DNA from: Nannobrachium achirus
Lineage: Eukaryota > Chordata > Actinopteri > Myctophiformes > Myctophidae
DNA length: 64,000 nucleotides
Assembly: GCA_963921795.1 (NCBI GenBank)
Contig: OY997652.1
Span: 22,712,914-22,776,913 of the forward strand
Reading direction: 5' to 3'
The notes under the pieces are model-generated. The model saw only the letters and a list, made by a program, of their open reading frames with translations, was not told where the DNA came from and made no database searches. Below are positions 44,599 to 55,087 of the stretch, in pieces (the first letter of the stretch is position 1; each line of letters opens with the position of its first letter). Made by a program: the position numbers and the translations under genes.

Positions 44599-44735
44599 GA
44601 GATGGGGCGCCCGCTGGCCTACTGGTCCAAGCGCATACCACATACAGTATGTCGCTGGTTCGATTCCAGATCCCGACTACCTTTGCTGCGTGTCACTCCC
44701 CATCTCTCTCCCAAAAACATAGCTTTAAAAAAATA
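44599..44735 (+). mobile_element. tRNA-derived SINE, copy 2
   Basis: Head GGGGCGCCCGCTGGCCTACT, B box GCTGGTTCGATTCC, body CCTTTGCTGCGTGTCACTCC and CCCATCTCTCTCCC. It is truncated or diverged after that. Same family as 3179. Confidence 0.88.
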
Positions 44736-44776
44736 CTTAAAGGGATATTCCACTTTCAACAGGGAAACAGCTTATA

Positions 44777-45063
44777 GGCTTCTCTCCACATACACATCCA
44801 TTGTAACTCAAACTCCATTTTAACCATGATAGATTCATTAAAAACTACCCATTACTTTTTCCGGTGACTCATACTACCCTCCTAATATGTGAGCAGGCCG
44901 TGTTTTTTTTTTAAATAAATGAAAAACGTTATCGAAAACACACGGCCTGCTCACGTATTAGGAGGGTAATATGAGTCACCAGAAAAAATAATGGGTGTTT
45001 TTAATGAATCTATCATGGTTAAAATGAAGTTTGAAGTTACAATGGGTGTGTGTGGGGAGAGGC
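44777..45063. mobile_element. Long palindrome, about 130-bp arms
   Basis: GGCTTCTCTCCACATACACA through ACACGGCCTGCTCAC: the arms 44777-44906 and 44936-45063 pair over nearly their whole length around a ~30-bp AT-rich loop. The left side is preceded by TTAAAGGGATATTCCAC, which looks like a TTAA-type terminus with no partner. Confidence 0.85.
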
Positions 45064-45445
45064 CCTGGGCCTGGAGGGCCTGGTAACATTTACATCAAAT
45101 ATCTAAATATTGAATCAAGCAAATTAAAAACTGTCCAGGGTGTCCATAAAAGCCTGATTAGACAATAAAATGACCAAAAGTTTTTTGAAAGTGTCAAAAG
45201 ATATTTGTTACCAAAGATTCTGATTAAGGCTCTGTTCCATTTCGTGTACGTAGCACAGTGGTTCTCAGACATTTTGATTTCAAGGACCACCATAACTTTG
45301 AGAGAGTACAAATGGAACCAAATTGACCTGGTTCCAGAGTTACAGACCCATAAAGGGGCATTTGGAACCCCCTCAAGGACACGTTGAGACCCATAGCAGA
45401 GTGTTTCCAGTGAGCCAACATGCACCAATATATCAGCACCCTGAC

Positions 45446-46818
45446 TAGGGCTGCAAGCGAACCTTCGGAGGTTCGAACGTTCGTTCGTTACGTTGGCAAT
45501 CGAAGTTCGAAATTAATGGGTTCAGGTTTTTTTCTCTTTTTTTTTTTCTTTTTTTACACGAAAAATAATTATCAGAATGTGATTGGCCTATTCAGAATAT
45601 CACAGTAGTAGAGATAGCCAGATACGAAATAAGTTAGGCCTACCGGTAAACACTAACAGTTAATGGTGACCGTTATTCAGTAGCGAAGTGTGATGTCACT
45701 TCCGTGAAATGGCGTGAAATGTCGCCCTCTACGGGGTTCATGCTGGTATTGTCTTGCATTCAAATCGCCATAGGGGATTCTGCGAACGCCGCATACAAGG
45801 TCTGTGTTAAAAATATAAACACACCATGCTCTCGGATTGACCCAAATGGATATGAAGCATCGACTAAGGTGGAAATGTACAGATTTACCCAAAGAGTAAC
45901 ACAATAAACGCTAGAAACGAGTTACAACAGGCTATATCAGATATGAATGAATATCATAAACTATGCAGAACCCCCCCGCTGACAGAAACGCGCACATGGT
46001 GTGTTTATATTTTTAACACAGACCTTATATGCGGCGTTCGCAGAATCCCCTATGGCAATCTGAATACAAAACAATACCAGCATGAACCCCCCAGAGGGCG
46101 ACATTACGCACAAATGACGACATGGCTTCGTTTCTCTATAGTAGTTATAAAATGCACCAGAACAGCTTGGAGCGATCAAGGACCGTCCTCCGCTCCAATT
46201 GCGCTCCTATTTGGGGCCGCGAACCGGGTGGCGAATCAGCCTCGCTGACACACGCTTGTTGACAGTGAGTGAGAGCAGCTGTCCTGGGCAGAGAGAGACG
46301 TGTGTGCTTTGAACAGCGAACACCCAGCCATCCACGCACCCAAAGATTAAACATCCCTTTCTGCTAAGCATGAGCAAAGATGGATTTCATTGCAACCCCC
46401 TAAAGGATCTATAATCAATGCGATGTATGGGGTTGTTACATCGAGACCAGTTTAGCCCGAACGCGACGAGCTCCGATGCAGTCACCAAGTCTAATCATCA
46501 TCATCCGTGCAACTCCGCTATACATTGAGCCTGTTCGTCAACAAACTGTGCGACATTTTCTCCGATTGGGTTGGATTTTCCAAGTGTTAGCCTAGGTGTT
46601 AATGCGGCCACGCATCCACGCGTTTTCAATGGATAAAACAGCGCATTTAAAACATTTCCTAGTTTCCTACACTGTTTAAAGGTACAGTACGTTCGATGGT
46701 TCGAACGTCCGAACGTTCGGTTTTTATTCAATTGAACGAACCATCGAAGGTTCGATGGTTCGTTCCGAAAATCCCCCCGAAGTTCGAATCCCTAAAACAG
46801 GGCTAGATTACAGCCCTA
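45446..46818. mobile_element. 1.37-kb non-autonomous hAT-like element, perfect 8-bp duplication
   Basis: TAGGGCTGCAA at the left answers TTACAGCCCTA at the right. ACCCTGAC is at 45438-45445 and 46819-46826. The homologous unfilled locus near 36256 has a single ACCCTGAC. Subterminal sequences carry many GTTCGAACG words. Inside are a long inverted repeat (45717-45830 with 45993-46107) and a CpG-bearing non-palindromic segment at 46.15-46.68 kb. No transposase was recognised. Confidence 0.95.
45717..46107. repeat. Inverted repeat, about 114-bp arms
   Basis: ATGTCGCCCTCTACGGGGTT to AACACACCATG is the complement of CATGGTGTGTTTATATTT to CCCAGAGGGCGACATT. Both arms contain GCGAACGCCGCAT or its complement. 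Confidence 0.93.
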
Positions 46819-46934
46819 ACCCTGACCAGCATGGACCAGAGCCTTCATTATATCGTTGGTAAAACTTATGAAGGAAGTTAGGAAGGGCCCAATTTCCTTC
46901 AAATATGGCTGCTGTGCATAGAGCCTATGGCCAA

Positions 46935-47483
46935 GAAAAGCTCAAAGAAGTGTGTGTGTGTTGTAGTACGTACATAATATAGGGCATAACAACAACACAA
47001 TATATCTTTATATATCAGTGGTTCCAATCCAAAGTCTTATAGGCTGGTACAGAGGGGTCATCAATATGTCCGAGGACGGACAAATGTGTCCAGGCCGGGG
47101 CAAGACTCGGCCAGCTGGTCCGTGTCATAATAGATTTAATTTTTACACAACATTATAATGTTCCTATTTTGAACATAAGGTCCAGTTACTGAATGTCAGT
47201 CTCCAGGTTTTGTTCAGAATATGTATGACACCTATTAGTATATGGCACATTAGGGAGTCCACTGCTAGTGTTTCTCAAACTTTTTATTTTCAAGGACCAC
47301 CATAATTTGGACCATTTAGGGTCCAAATTGGGGTTAGGATTATTTGGTTCCATTTGTACACTCTCCATTTACACTCTCAGAGTGGCAGACCTGTAATGGT
47401 AATTTAGGGCTAGTGTTTGTCTATTCATTTTGTACGTCCATGGCAAGCCAGCATGGCGATGACCCTTTGGTTCTTCATATTGA
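46935..47483. other. Degraded MITE fragments
   Basis: CAGTGGTTCCAATCC at 47016, TTTCAAGGACCACC at 47289 and ACACTCTCAGAGTGG at 47370 are scraps of known families here. No complete element. Confidence 0.5.
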
Positions 47484-47560
47484 GGTGGTGACACGCTTGG
47501 TTTACTAACCAGTGGGTGTAGGTTTGTTTACTTCAGTTCTCGCCGGTGTTCTTGCAACTA
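47484..47560 (+). repeat. 77-bp direct repeat, left copy
   Basis: GGTGGTGACACGCTTGGTTT to TGTTCTTGCAACTA recurs at 48240-48315 with a few changes. The two flank a hAT-like element. Confidence 0.9.
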
Positions 47561-47762
47561 CCTTGGATTTAGAATTCCTCAGACCTATGTATAGTATATG
47601 TGAGCTTGCACATAGTCCTGTCACAATAATTACATACTCGTCTAATCGCAATTATTGGACATAATCGCAATTATTTGAAATAATCGCAATTATTTTGTCA
47701 TAATCGTCATCATCGTTTTCATGTTGAAAAATGTTCATATATTTTCTAACATTTAAAAAAAT

Positions 47763-48020
47763 AGTGGAAATAGCCCATCTACAAGCTCACAACGCGCCGC
47801 GATGCGTTGTGAGCGAGTGCATCTCTCCACTCCGACATGTCTCCTTTCCGACATGTCTCCATTCCGACACTAACCCTATCTCTAACCCTAACCCTAAACC
47901 TTAGGCCCATGAGAGTGTCGCCACTCCGACAATAAGAAGTCAATTTCGGAGTGGCGAGTGGCGACATGTCGGAATGGAGAGAGCCTCCCGTTGTGAGCTT
48001 GTAGATCGGCTATTTCCACT
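47763..48020. repeat. Core hairpin, interrupted in its right arm
   Basis: AGTGGAAATAGCCCATCTAC to GATGCGTTGTGAGC is followed by the insert, then GTTGTGAGCTTGTAGATC and GGCTATTTCCACT. Confidence 0.92.
47815..47988. mobile_element. 174-bp TIR element with 9-10 bp duplication
   Basis: CTCTCCACTCCGACATGTC near the left end answers GACATGTCGGAATGGAGAG near the right. CGTTGTGAGC is present at 47805-47814 and 47989-47998. A 9-10 bp duplication with TIRs points to a Mutator-like mechanism. The middle holds CTAACCCTAACCCTAAACC (telomere-like). Related sequence is at 8.86-9.07 kb. Confidence 0.8.
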
Positions 48021-48239
48021 ATCAATGTTCTTTTTTAAGTATGAAGTTGTCAAATATATCAGTAATTTCTTTGTATATTTAGGTTATGTGTCATACAGTA
48101 TTCGCCATGTGAAACTTCAAAGCCTACAAGCCAAACAGAAATGTAATTGTCAACGACAAAAACACAATTAAATCGTTAATCGCAATTATTTGAGTGACAA
48201 TTAATCGTCGTGTAAAATGTCATAATCGTGACAGCCCTA

Positions 48240-48315
48240 GTGGTGACATGCTTGGGTTTCCAACCAGTGGGTGTAGGTTTGTTTACTGTCGGTTCTCGCC
48301 GGTGTTCTTGCAACT
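48240..48315 (+). repeat. 77-bp direct repeat, right copy
   Basis: GTGGTGACATGCTTGGGTTT to TGTTCTTGCAACTA. See 47484-47560. Confidence 0.9.
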
Positions 48316-48676
48316 ACTGCACCAGTTGTACAGTAGATCGGGTATTTTCGTCATGAGTTGTACTGTAAATCGGGCGTCACTCTCTTCCCGCTCTCGTGCG
48401 TTCGAGTGCAGTGTAGGTGCACGGTATGTGGGCGTAAAGCGTGTTTACTGTTGTCCTGTCGTCCATGCGAGTGACGTATGTTCTGATGTGGTGGCCGGCG
48501 CTGCTTGGTGTGTGTTTTTGTTTTGTTTTGTTTACCTCCCACACCCAGTTGGAGCCATGACTTCAACGTACTGCACACAAAGGTCTCCTTCACAAACATA
48601 CTGTACACACATTGCATGTTTTTCCATCCGCCTGTCTCTCTCTCCCTCTCTATCTCTGTTTCACGCATTTTCTAAC
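48316..48676. other. Anonymous sequence, CpG-containing
   Basis: Several CpG words (GATCGGGTATTTTCGTC, GGCGCTGC) and a TTTTGTTTTGTTTTGTTT stretch. No gene recognised. Confidence 0.45.
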
Positions 48677-48677
48677 A

Positions 48678-48996
48678 CAGTGGTTCTCTCAAAGTGGGGT
48701 CCGAGGACGCCAAGGAGTCCTTGAGAGGGGGTTCCAGGGGGTCCCCAGCAAAATTAGTTACTATTGCATCAAAATCAGCGTAACCACTTTAAAACTATAC
48801 TATTTGAAAATAGACGATTTACAAGCTCACAACAACAACAAAATCGTGTGGAATATTCTTTTTAAACATTTTAACAACACAAATCTGGTATGGGGGAGCC
48901 TGGCAGTGGCACCGTATATTTTCTGGTGTGGGTCCGCGGGTCAAATCCATATTCATTTGGGAGTCCTTGACATCGAAAGGTTAAAGAACCATTCTG
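48678..48996. mobile_element. hAT-like MITE, 'cagtggttctc' type, with left-half hairpin
   Basis: CAGTGGTTCTCTCAAAGTGG at the left, GGTTAAAGAACCATTCTG at the right. GAAAATAGACGATTTACAAG at 48807 is half a core hairpin. Confidence 0.75.
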
Positions 48997-49238
48997 TAAC
49001 ATACATACAGCACGAAAGGAACTGAACGTGTTGCTCAAAGTAGTTTTGGCGTCAGTGTGAGGCGATAGTGTTTCAGTGCCGTTTCTGCTCACATAACTGC
49101 ACACTCACCACCACTACATTATGCATTACGACTGCTTTGCACTTTGAATATGACTCGTGTGGGTATTTCTGTGTGTGTGTACATGTGCGTTCGCGTGCGC
49201 AAGCACAATGCTGAAAATTACCATTTTAGCCTTCAACC

Positions 49239-50636
49239 CAGGGGTATTCAACTAGATTAGGCAGGGGGCCACAGTTGTAAAATTACTTGAAGCCGGGGAC
49301 CACCAGACAAAAGAAAAGAAAGAAAAAATGGTTGACAGGTTAACTGGAAATCGTTAAAGGACCACTTTTTTAATATATATACTTAAATGCAAGAATAATG
49401 GTTGACATTATAGCATGCAAACTTTACAGGTAGACAATTCTGCCTTAGAAGTTATACACAGAGAAATAAACATGGTGTATAAAGTACTTGAAAGCCACAC
49501 TTCTCACCCATGAAATCACTTGAGTCAAATTGTTAAATTAGCTCACATTAAATGTACGTATGAAAAGTGTCTGGTGTTAAAACATAGTTAAGTATCAAGA
49601 CTTAATATCAAAAATAAGTATCAAGCTTTTCACGCAAAGAAACAAAACGGACAGAAATGGTTTATCTCCTTGCTTTATAATTATCAGATTTTTAACTTGA
49701 AAACCTTAAACAAAGCAATAAAAACACTGGATAATATGTCCCAGTACCATTCTTACAAGAATGATCTCTCATATGCCAGTGTATGTACAAATAGCGTGTG
49801 GCTAGATTCACTACTTTCAAAATGGCTTTCAAGTAGTTAGTTACTAATAGTTAGTTCATCTACTTTTTTTCACTTGGGCAGGGTACATTTTCAATGACAC
49901 ATCAACAGGGAGCAGAACATGAGTTTTGAATGCAGTTCTTCCATTACATGCCATATCTCCTTCCATTTGTCGCTAGCTACTTCTAAGTTTGGAGTGGTTT
50001 TGCTCCATCACACCAAAGAAAGAATTCTCCATCTCATCCATTAGTTTTTACATCGTAATGTGTTTCACACGATGACTCAATGTCACGATGCACTGATTCC
50101 CAACTAATGGTTCATGAAACACATAAGATCCTGTCCCCTTATCAGCCAGGTACTCAAATATAAACCTAAGACCTTTCATTCATACCGACATAGAAACACA
50201 TCAGAACCATGTCATCCTGCCCCGTCTACTCTTCTAACAAAGACACTTCCATTGCAGGGACAGAAGAGATTGAAATCACAGGCTACTTCTTATTTTCTCA
50301 AATTTAAAATCAAAGCCTATGCACTGAAAAGGTCTGTCACAGAAGCAGTCAGTAAGTCACCATGTCCATTATGGTATAGCACATACTGTGCAATCGACAT
50401 ATAGGCCTACTTTTATACTATAGCACAAAACACTGGACAGCAGGCAACGTGCTGACGTAACGAGTTTTAATTAACGGTTATGAAAAGCATAAAGAAAAAT
50501 GTCATCCTGTAAAACCAACCATTCAGAATACATTTTCGGAATATGGAATGTGTTCCAGTTGGAATGTGTTACAGGGCCACAAGAAAACTCCTTAGGGTCC
50601 GGATTTGGCCCACGGGCCTCCAGTTGATTATCACTG
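49239..50636. mobile_element. 1.4-kb hAT-like element, 'caggggtattcaact' type, without recognisable coding
   Basis: CAGGGGTATTCAACTAGATT at the left and CCAGTTGATTATCACTG at the right are inverted. GGGGGCCACAGTTG faces TTTGGCCCACGGGCC. The interior is single-copy here. No convincing transposase was read on either strand. The flanks CTTCAACC and CTTTAAAA match 5 of 8. Confidence 0.65.
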
Positions 50637-50744
50637 CTTTAAAAACCCATGTACTTTTAGTTCAAGGGTTCCCAAACATTTCAGGCAACCTGAACCAATT
50701 TGACCAATTTGTGTTTTTATGAAGCCTAGAAGAGATGTACTGTA

Positions 50745-50879
50745 CTGTACTGTAAACAGACATGTCATCTTTGTATTCCAATGTTCAGCAGTAAAAACAC
50801 AAGAAAATCTTAAAATCGCAATTATTTGTGTGACAATTAATCATCAAGTAAGATTTCACAATCGTGACAGGCAGCCCTA
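50745..50879. mobile_element. Right end of a 'tagggctgtcac' MITE
   Basis: AAAATCGCAATTATTTGTGT then CACAATCGTGACAGGCAGCCCTA. The left end and hairpin are absent. Confidence 0.8.
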
Positions 50880-50884
50880 CCCCA

Positions 50885-51245
50885 GAATACGGATACTAGG
50901 GTTGAAGAGCCGGGGAGCTTGAATTCAGAATAACTACGAGGTGGGGGCCGATTACAGTAACTACAGTATGGATATTAAACTATATCTGACTCATCCTCCA
51001 CGCTTACCAGAGGAAACAGGGTATTAACAGTAACATGGCACTTTGATGCTGAAAGAAATCACTGTACCAGAAGTGAAGCATATAGCCTTGAGTTTGTTGG
51101 CTTTGTCCTTAATGACGAAGAAGTTGAATTCCGAGTGCATAGGCTTTATATTCAGCGAATAATACAAGTGGAAAGCTACCAGACATATTCAGCCCACAAC
51201 AAATAATTTAGTAGTTGTCTGTTTGTTACGTAACTGTGTGATTCA
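50885..51245. other. Anonymous sequence
   Basis: No gene or repeat recognised. Confidence 0.5.
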
Positions 51246-51249
51246 TACA

Positions 51250-51271
51250 GGGGGGGGGGGGGGGGGGGGGG
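51250..51271. repeat. 22-base G run
   Basis: Uninterrupted G. Confidence 0.9.
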
Positions 51272-51380
51272 CGAAGAAGGGTGATTTTGATCCTTTACTT
51301 TGTGTAGACAATTCTCCTGGCGGGGTCTATAGACGGAGAATGATGCTGCATTACAAGCAGTGATAAGCAGTCTCCACCAC

Positions 51381-51381
<1 letters not shown>

Positions 51382-51421
<40 letters not shown>

Positions 51422-51449
51422 TGTCTCTCTGTCTGTCTATCTCTCGCTC

Positions 51450-51480
<31 letters not shown>
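51382..51480. repeat. (TG)n followed by (CT)n
   Basis: TG to 51420, then CTGTCTCTCT units. Confidence 0.96.
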
Positions 51481-51489
51481 AAACATCCC

Positions 51490-52085
51490 ATAATGCTACT
51501 CAGACACAGAGTCAGGCAGACACCGTGCACGCTCAGCGCCGATTGGAAGGACTGTTGCCAGGGAGCGTTACCGTCTCAACGTGGATAGAATCTGTTGTCT
51601 GGTACACTTTAGACATGAGAACAACTGCAGGATCTGAATATTTATAACGCAGGGATTGTTCATATTGAGATTGTATAGCGAGGAGGCAAACATGAGCCAG
51701 AAGAAGAGGACACGGTCTGGTCGAGTGCGGCCCGACCGAAAACTTAGAATCTATTCTTTTTGAGATCGTGGCTTTTCTGAGATGTATATACTATATGAAA
51801 TGCAATTCACGAGAAATGGATCAAGTTGGTCTATCTATCACTTCCCACATAATGTTACATTTTTAGTTTTCAACTAAGATGTACATTTGTTTGCTAAAGA
51901 TCTTTTAAATCATATCAGGCATTAAGTCATTAAAGGCAGGCAAACAATTTCTTTAAGTTTTTTGTTTTTTGTAGTTGTTTATTTAATTTAACACCAGTTG
52001 TCATTAGACATTGTTACTTTGTAACTATTCAATGTGATTGCAAAGTGGTGTCGTAGACTATCTTTGCAATCTAAAGCGTAATGAT
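51490..52085. other. Anonymous sequence with one short open frame
   Basis: ATG at 51691 in a fair initiation context opens a 23-codon frame, MSQKKRTRSGRVRPDRK and on, ending in TGA. I do not recognise it, and nothing adjoining supports a gene. Confidence 0.35.
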
Positions 52086-52139
52086 TTATTCTTAAACGAA
52101 GATCGTCAGCCTCATAACACTGCACGATGCAACGCATTG

Positions 52140-52190
52140 TGACAGATTTGATGCATTGTGAGCTTGTAGATCTGCTATTTTTGCCATGGG
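52140..52190. repeat. Right-half core hairpin
   Basis: GCATTGTGAGCTTGTAGATC then TGCTATTTTTGCC. Confidence 0.8.
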
Positions 52191-52258
52191 ACACCACCGT
52201 ACAACAGAGTATAAATCACGACTAAGCAATCTGGTAGAATAAATGGTCTAGTAGCCTA

Positions 52259-52642
52259 CAGTGGTTCCCAGGTAGTGGGTTCGGGACCCATTTGTATGGA
52301 CTCGGAAGTGAATGAATACCTCTTCTTTTTTGGTTGAGCTGCTGTTTTCACTAGTTTGGGTCCCGGGGTAAAGATCAAATCTCTCTTTTGGGTCTTGAGC
52401 TAAAAGTTTTGGTCCCTTGGACCCATTCTTACATTTTCTTCTTCTTCTTCTTCTTCTTTTCATGGAATTCTTTTGATTTGATGAATTTCTTTTGAAAAAT
52501 GTAAAAAAAAAAAAGAATCTGGATTTTAACTATTTTATTATCTTGAATTATCTAAAAATTGAAGGAAACAAAAAAGGGGACATTTACTCGCAACCCATAC
52601 AAATAGGTCCACGTACGACCCAAAAATAGGTTCCGAACCACT
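52259..52642. mobile_element. hAT-like MITE, 'cagtggttccc' type
   Basis: CAGTGGTTCCCAGGTAGTGG at the left and GGTTCCGAACCACT at the right are inverted. An inner pair GGGACCCATTTGTATGGAC / GCAACCCATACAAATAGGTCC follows. A (TTC)n tract is at 52436-52459. Confidence 0.75.
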
Positions 52643-52862
52643 TTATCTAGTATCTTCATGTGATACATGTATAAGCCTGAACCTCCTTCATGGGACAAAT
52701 AATCCAACTTGAAAGTAGAGTTTCTAATTCACATAGATGTTGCACATTCCTACTGGGCAGGCAGCAAGAAATACAAACATTCAAATCTCCTTCAGTACCT
52801 TGCCATGCGAGCCACACAGACACAGATGTGCTGTGCACCCACACGCACAGTAGCACCCACAG

Positions 52863-52864
<2 letters not shown>

Positions 52865-52944
<80 letters not shown>
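52865..52944. repeat. (CA)40 microsatellite
   Basis: Uninterrupted. Confidence 0.98.
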
Positions 52945-52945
<1 letters not shown>

Positions 52946-53057
52946 CGGACAGGGTTTCATAAGTTGCATCCAGATATACAATTCTGATTATAAAAACACA
53001 CCTTGTTATGCCGGAAACGTTGAGATGGAAATGCAAACACACAGGTGGAGACAAGGA

Positions 53058-53077
53058 CGCACGCACGCACGCACACA

Positions 53078-53170
<93 letters not shown>
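53058..53170. repeat. (GCAC)n followed by (CA)n
   Basis: About 14 GCAC units, then about 27 CA units. Confidence 0.98.
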
Positions 53171-53175
<5 letters not shown>

Positions 53176-53335
53176 TGGTGGACAAACAAGTTGATGGAGT
53201 TCATTCTTTATATTTGTTATCAGAGATGTGCAAAGTCTATATTTAGTGTGAGGCTGAGAAGTTTGCCAGCATTTCTCCGTACGTGCATGTGTGTGTATGC
53301 CTGTGTGTGTGCAGTGCACAGCGCACACATGTACA

Positions 53336-53337
<2 letters not shown>

Positions 53338-53386
<49 letters not shown>
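53338..53386. repeat. (TG)24 microsatellite
   Basis: Uninterrupted. Confidence 0.97.
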
Positions 53387-53387
<1 letters not shown>

Positions 53388-53559
53388 TCACATGTGTGTA
53401 CAAGTGCAAGCGTGTGCGCTTATCTATGCAGTGTGAGTGTTCACACTGACACACACACACAAGCACATACTGCATTTGTTCATTTGTGCATATCGCTGGT
53501 GCATGTGTGTATGTAGCCTATGTATGTATGCAAGGAGTGTACACGAGCAGTGTCTGACT

Positions 53560-53815
53560 CAACATATTCTCCTCTCACTCTCTCTCTCTCTGTCCCCACC
53601 CCACCCCACCCCGCCTCCCCACGCCGCTCCCCTCCCCTATCCTCCCTTCCCCTCCCCTCTCTGCCCGCAGCTGGCTGGCACGTACATGCATGTCTGTAGA
53701 CTCTGTACTGTGCCTGCTGCCGTAGCGCGCGCCCGCCCAGCCCTGCCTCACTGCAATGCAGCCCCTGTGTGCATTAATTGGCAGGGAGACAGCGGGTACG
53801 TGGTATGCAGGGAGA
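53560..53815. promoter_or_regulatory. Pyrimidine-rich tract and CpG-bearing block
   Basis: About 90 bp of C/T (CCCCACCCCACCCCACCCCG onward) ends in CTCTGCCCGCAG, which would make a strong 3' splice site. It is followed by GTAGCGCGCGCCCGCC and GTGTGCATTAATTGGCAGGG. It could be an exon edge, a promoter or a conserved element. No reading frame supports coding. Confidence 0.25.
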
Positions 53816-53877
53816 GTAGGGCTAGGAGAGAGAGAGAGATAGAGAGAGGTAGCCTGAGGATACAGCAGGGCCGACCG

Positions 53878-53955
53878 ACGGGACAGACGGACGGACGGAC
53901 GGACGGACGGACGGATGGGCGGTCTGTCCGGACAGACAGACGGTCTGTCCGGCAG
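53878..53955. repeat. (GGAC)n with flanking inverted GTCTGTCCGGACAGAC
   Basis: Nine or so GGAC units, then GGTCTGTCCGGACAGAC and CGGTCTGTCCGG. Confidence 0.95.
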
Positions 53956-53994
53956 GAGGCTATACCTCTGTCAAATACTTAGTTTAACTCTTTG

Positions 53995-54335
53995 TTGCCG
54001 TCATTGGAGAGAAAACCTTGTATCTCCGTACTTTTAAGGACCCAACCACTCCTACATCTGGCTTCGTCCGCTTGTCCCGCGTCCGTTCGTACGCCCGGGG
54101 TCACGTTGGCCGAGCTCCGCGGGACGCTCAATGGAATGAACTCATGAGATAGCGCCGCTCACTTCACACTGGGTGTGATTTTTCTTATTTTTTACTTTTT
54201 GATGTTTTCACGTAAATGAATGCCCTCGTCATACTACGGTGTCATACAACGGTAGCCAAAATAGCAGATCTATTAAGTTAAAAACGTGAAAAGTAACGTG
54301 TTTTTGACGTCAGGTTTCCACCCAACAGCAACATC
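53995..54335. mobile_element. 'cgtcgggcagaaacc' MITE, copy 7, chimeric interior
   Basis: TTGCCGTCATTGGAGAGAAA at the left and GTCAGGTTTCCACCCAACAG at the right are the outer ends. The interior contains CACTCCTACATCTGGCTTCG and CTTCACACTGGGTGTGATTT, inverted relative to 4.2-4.4 kb. A left-half core hairpin is near 54258. Confidence 0.75.
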
Positions 54336-54356
54336 TTGAGAGTGTATACAAATTTG

Positions 54357-54805
54357 CAGTGGTGGAAAAGTTACTAAAATGTTCTACTCAAGTAAAAGTA
54401 TTAATACTGCAATATATAAATACTCTGTCCGGAATAGAAAATGCATTTGAGTAAAAGTACGAAAGTATTGGCATCAAAATACACCAAAAGTAAAAATACA
54501 AAATGTTTGAAAATAGCAGATCTACAACGCGTCACGATGCGACGCGTGGTGAGCTTGTAGATCTGCTATTTGCAAATAGCCTAGCTATAAAATAGGGCTA
54601 AAGTAGTTAATATGTGTTTTATAATATAATAATTTATGTCTGCAAAGTAACTAGTAACTAAAGTTTTCAAATAAATGTACTGAAGTAAAAGTACAATATT
54701 TGGATACGAGATGTAGTGGAGTAGAAGTAAAAGTATGGGAAATTGGAAATACTTAAGTAAAGTACAAATACCTCAAAATTGTATTTTACTTACTTTCCAG
54801 CACTG
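54357..54805. mobile_element. hAT-like MITE, 'cagtggtg' family, perfect 8-bp duplication
   Basis: CAGTGGTGGAAAAGTTACT at the left answers TTACTTTCCAGCACTG at the right. CAAATTTG is present at 54349-54356 and 54806-54813. The core hairpin lies at 54506-54576 with an apex GCGTCACGATGCGACGC. Confidence 0.96.
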
Positions 54806-54891
54806 CAAATTTGCTGTTTTGTTCACTCTCTGGGATTGAATGGTTGATGGATTTTACTGTGTAATATAAAACATGCAGGACATGTGTCGCT

Positions 54892-54894
<3 letters not shown>

Positions 54895-54946
<52 letters not shown>

Positions 54947-54985
54947 GGGAGGGAGAGAGGGAGAGAGAGAGAGTGGGGGAGTGAG
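54895..54985. repeat. (GA)n with GGGA interruptions
   Basis: Purine-only tract of about 80 bp, a potential triplex former. Confidence 0.96.
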
Positions 54986-55037
54986 TGTGTGCGTTGGTGT
55001 GTTTGCATATTTTTGTGTCAGCATTTGTTTGCACATT

Positions 55038-55087
<50 letters not shown>

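Larger units (their letters stand above)
45195..46932. mobile_element. Long-TIR element family of 35932, split copy
   Basis: The left part 45220-45445 matches 36020-36262 (AAGGCTCTGTTCCATTT, GAGTGTTTCCAGTGAGCC, ATCAGCACCCTGAC). The right part 46827-46932 matches the right arm (GAAGGAAGTTAGGAAGG, GCATAGAGCCTAT). A hAT-like element separates them. Confidence 0.85.
47613..48239. mobile_element. hAT-like MITE, 'tagggctgtcac' family, copy 1
   Basis: TAGTCCTGTCACAATAATTA at the left answers CATAATCGTGACAGCCCTA at the right. The subterminal words are ATAATCGCAATTATT. A core hairpin at the centre is split by a 174-bp element. No 8-bp duplication was found. Confidence 0.9.

Noticed and set aside
45677-46248. 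Two opposite-strand frames sharing WCVYIFNTDL
   Set aside because: The similarity comes from the 114-bp inverted repeat; the frames are the two arms of one palindrome.
48351-48724. Open frame of 176 codons near 48.2-48.7 kb
   Set aside because: It crosses the direct repeat, a CT tract and a MITE terminus, with low-complexity serine/leucine runs and no family.
49980-50090. Possible transposase residue inside the 1.4-kb hAT-like element, minus strand MDEMENSFFGVMEQNHSKLRSS
   Set aside because: An immediate stop follows and no conserved hAT dimerisation motif is visible.
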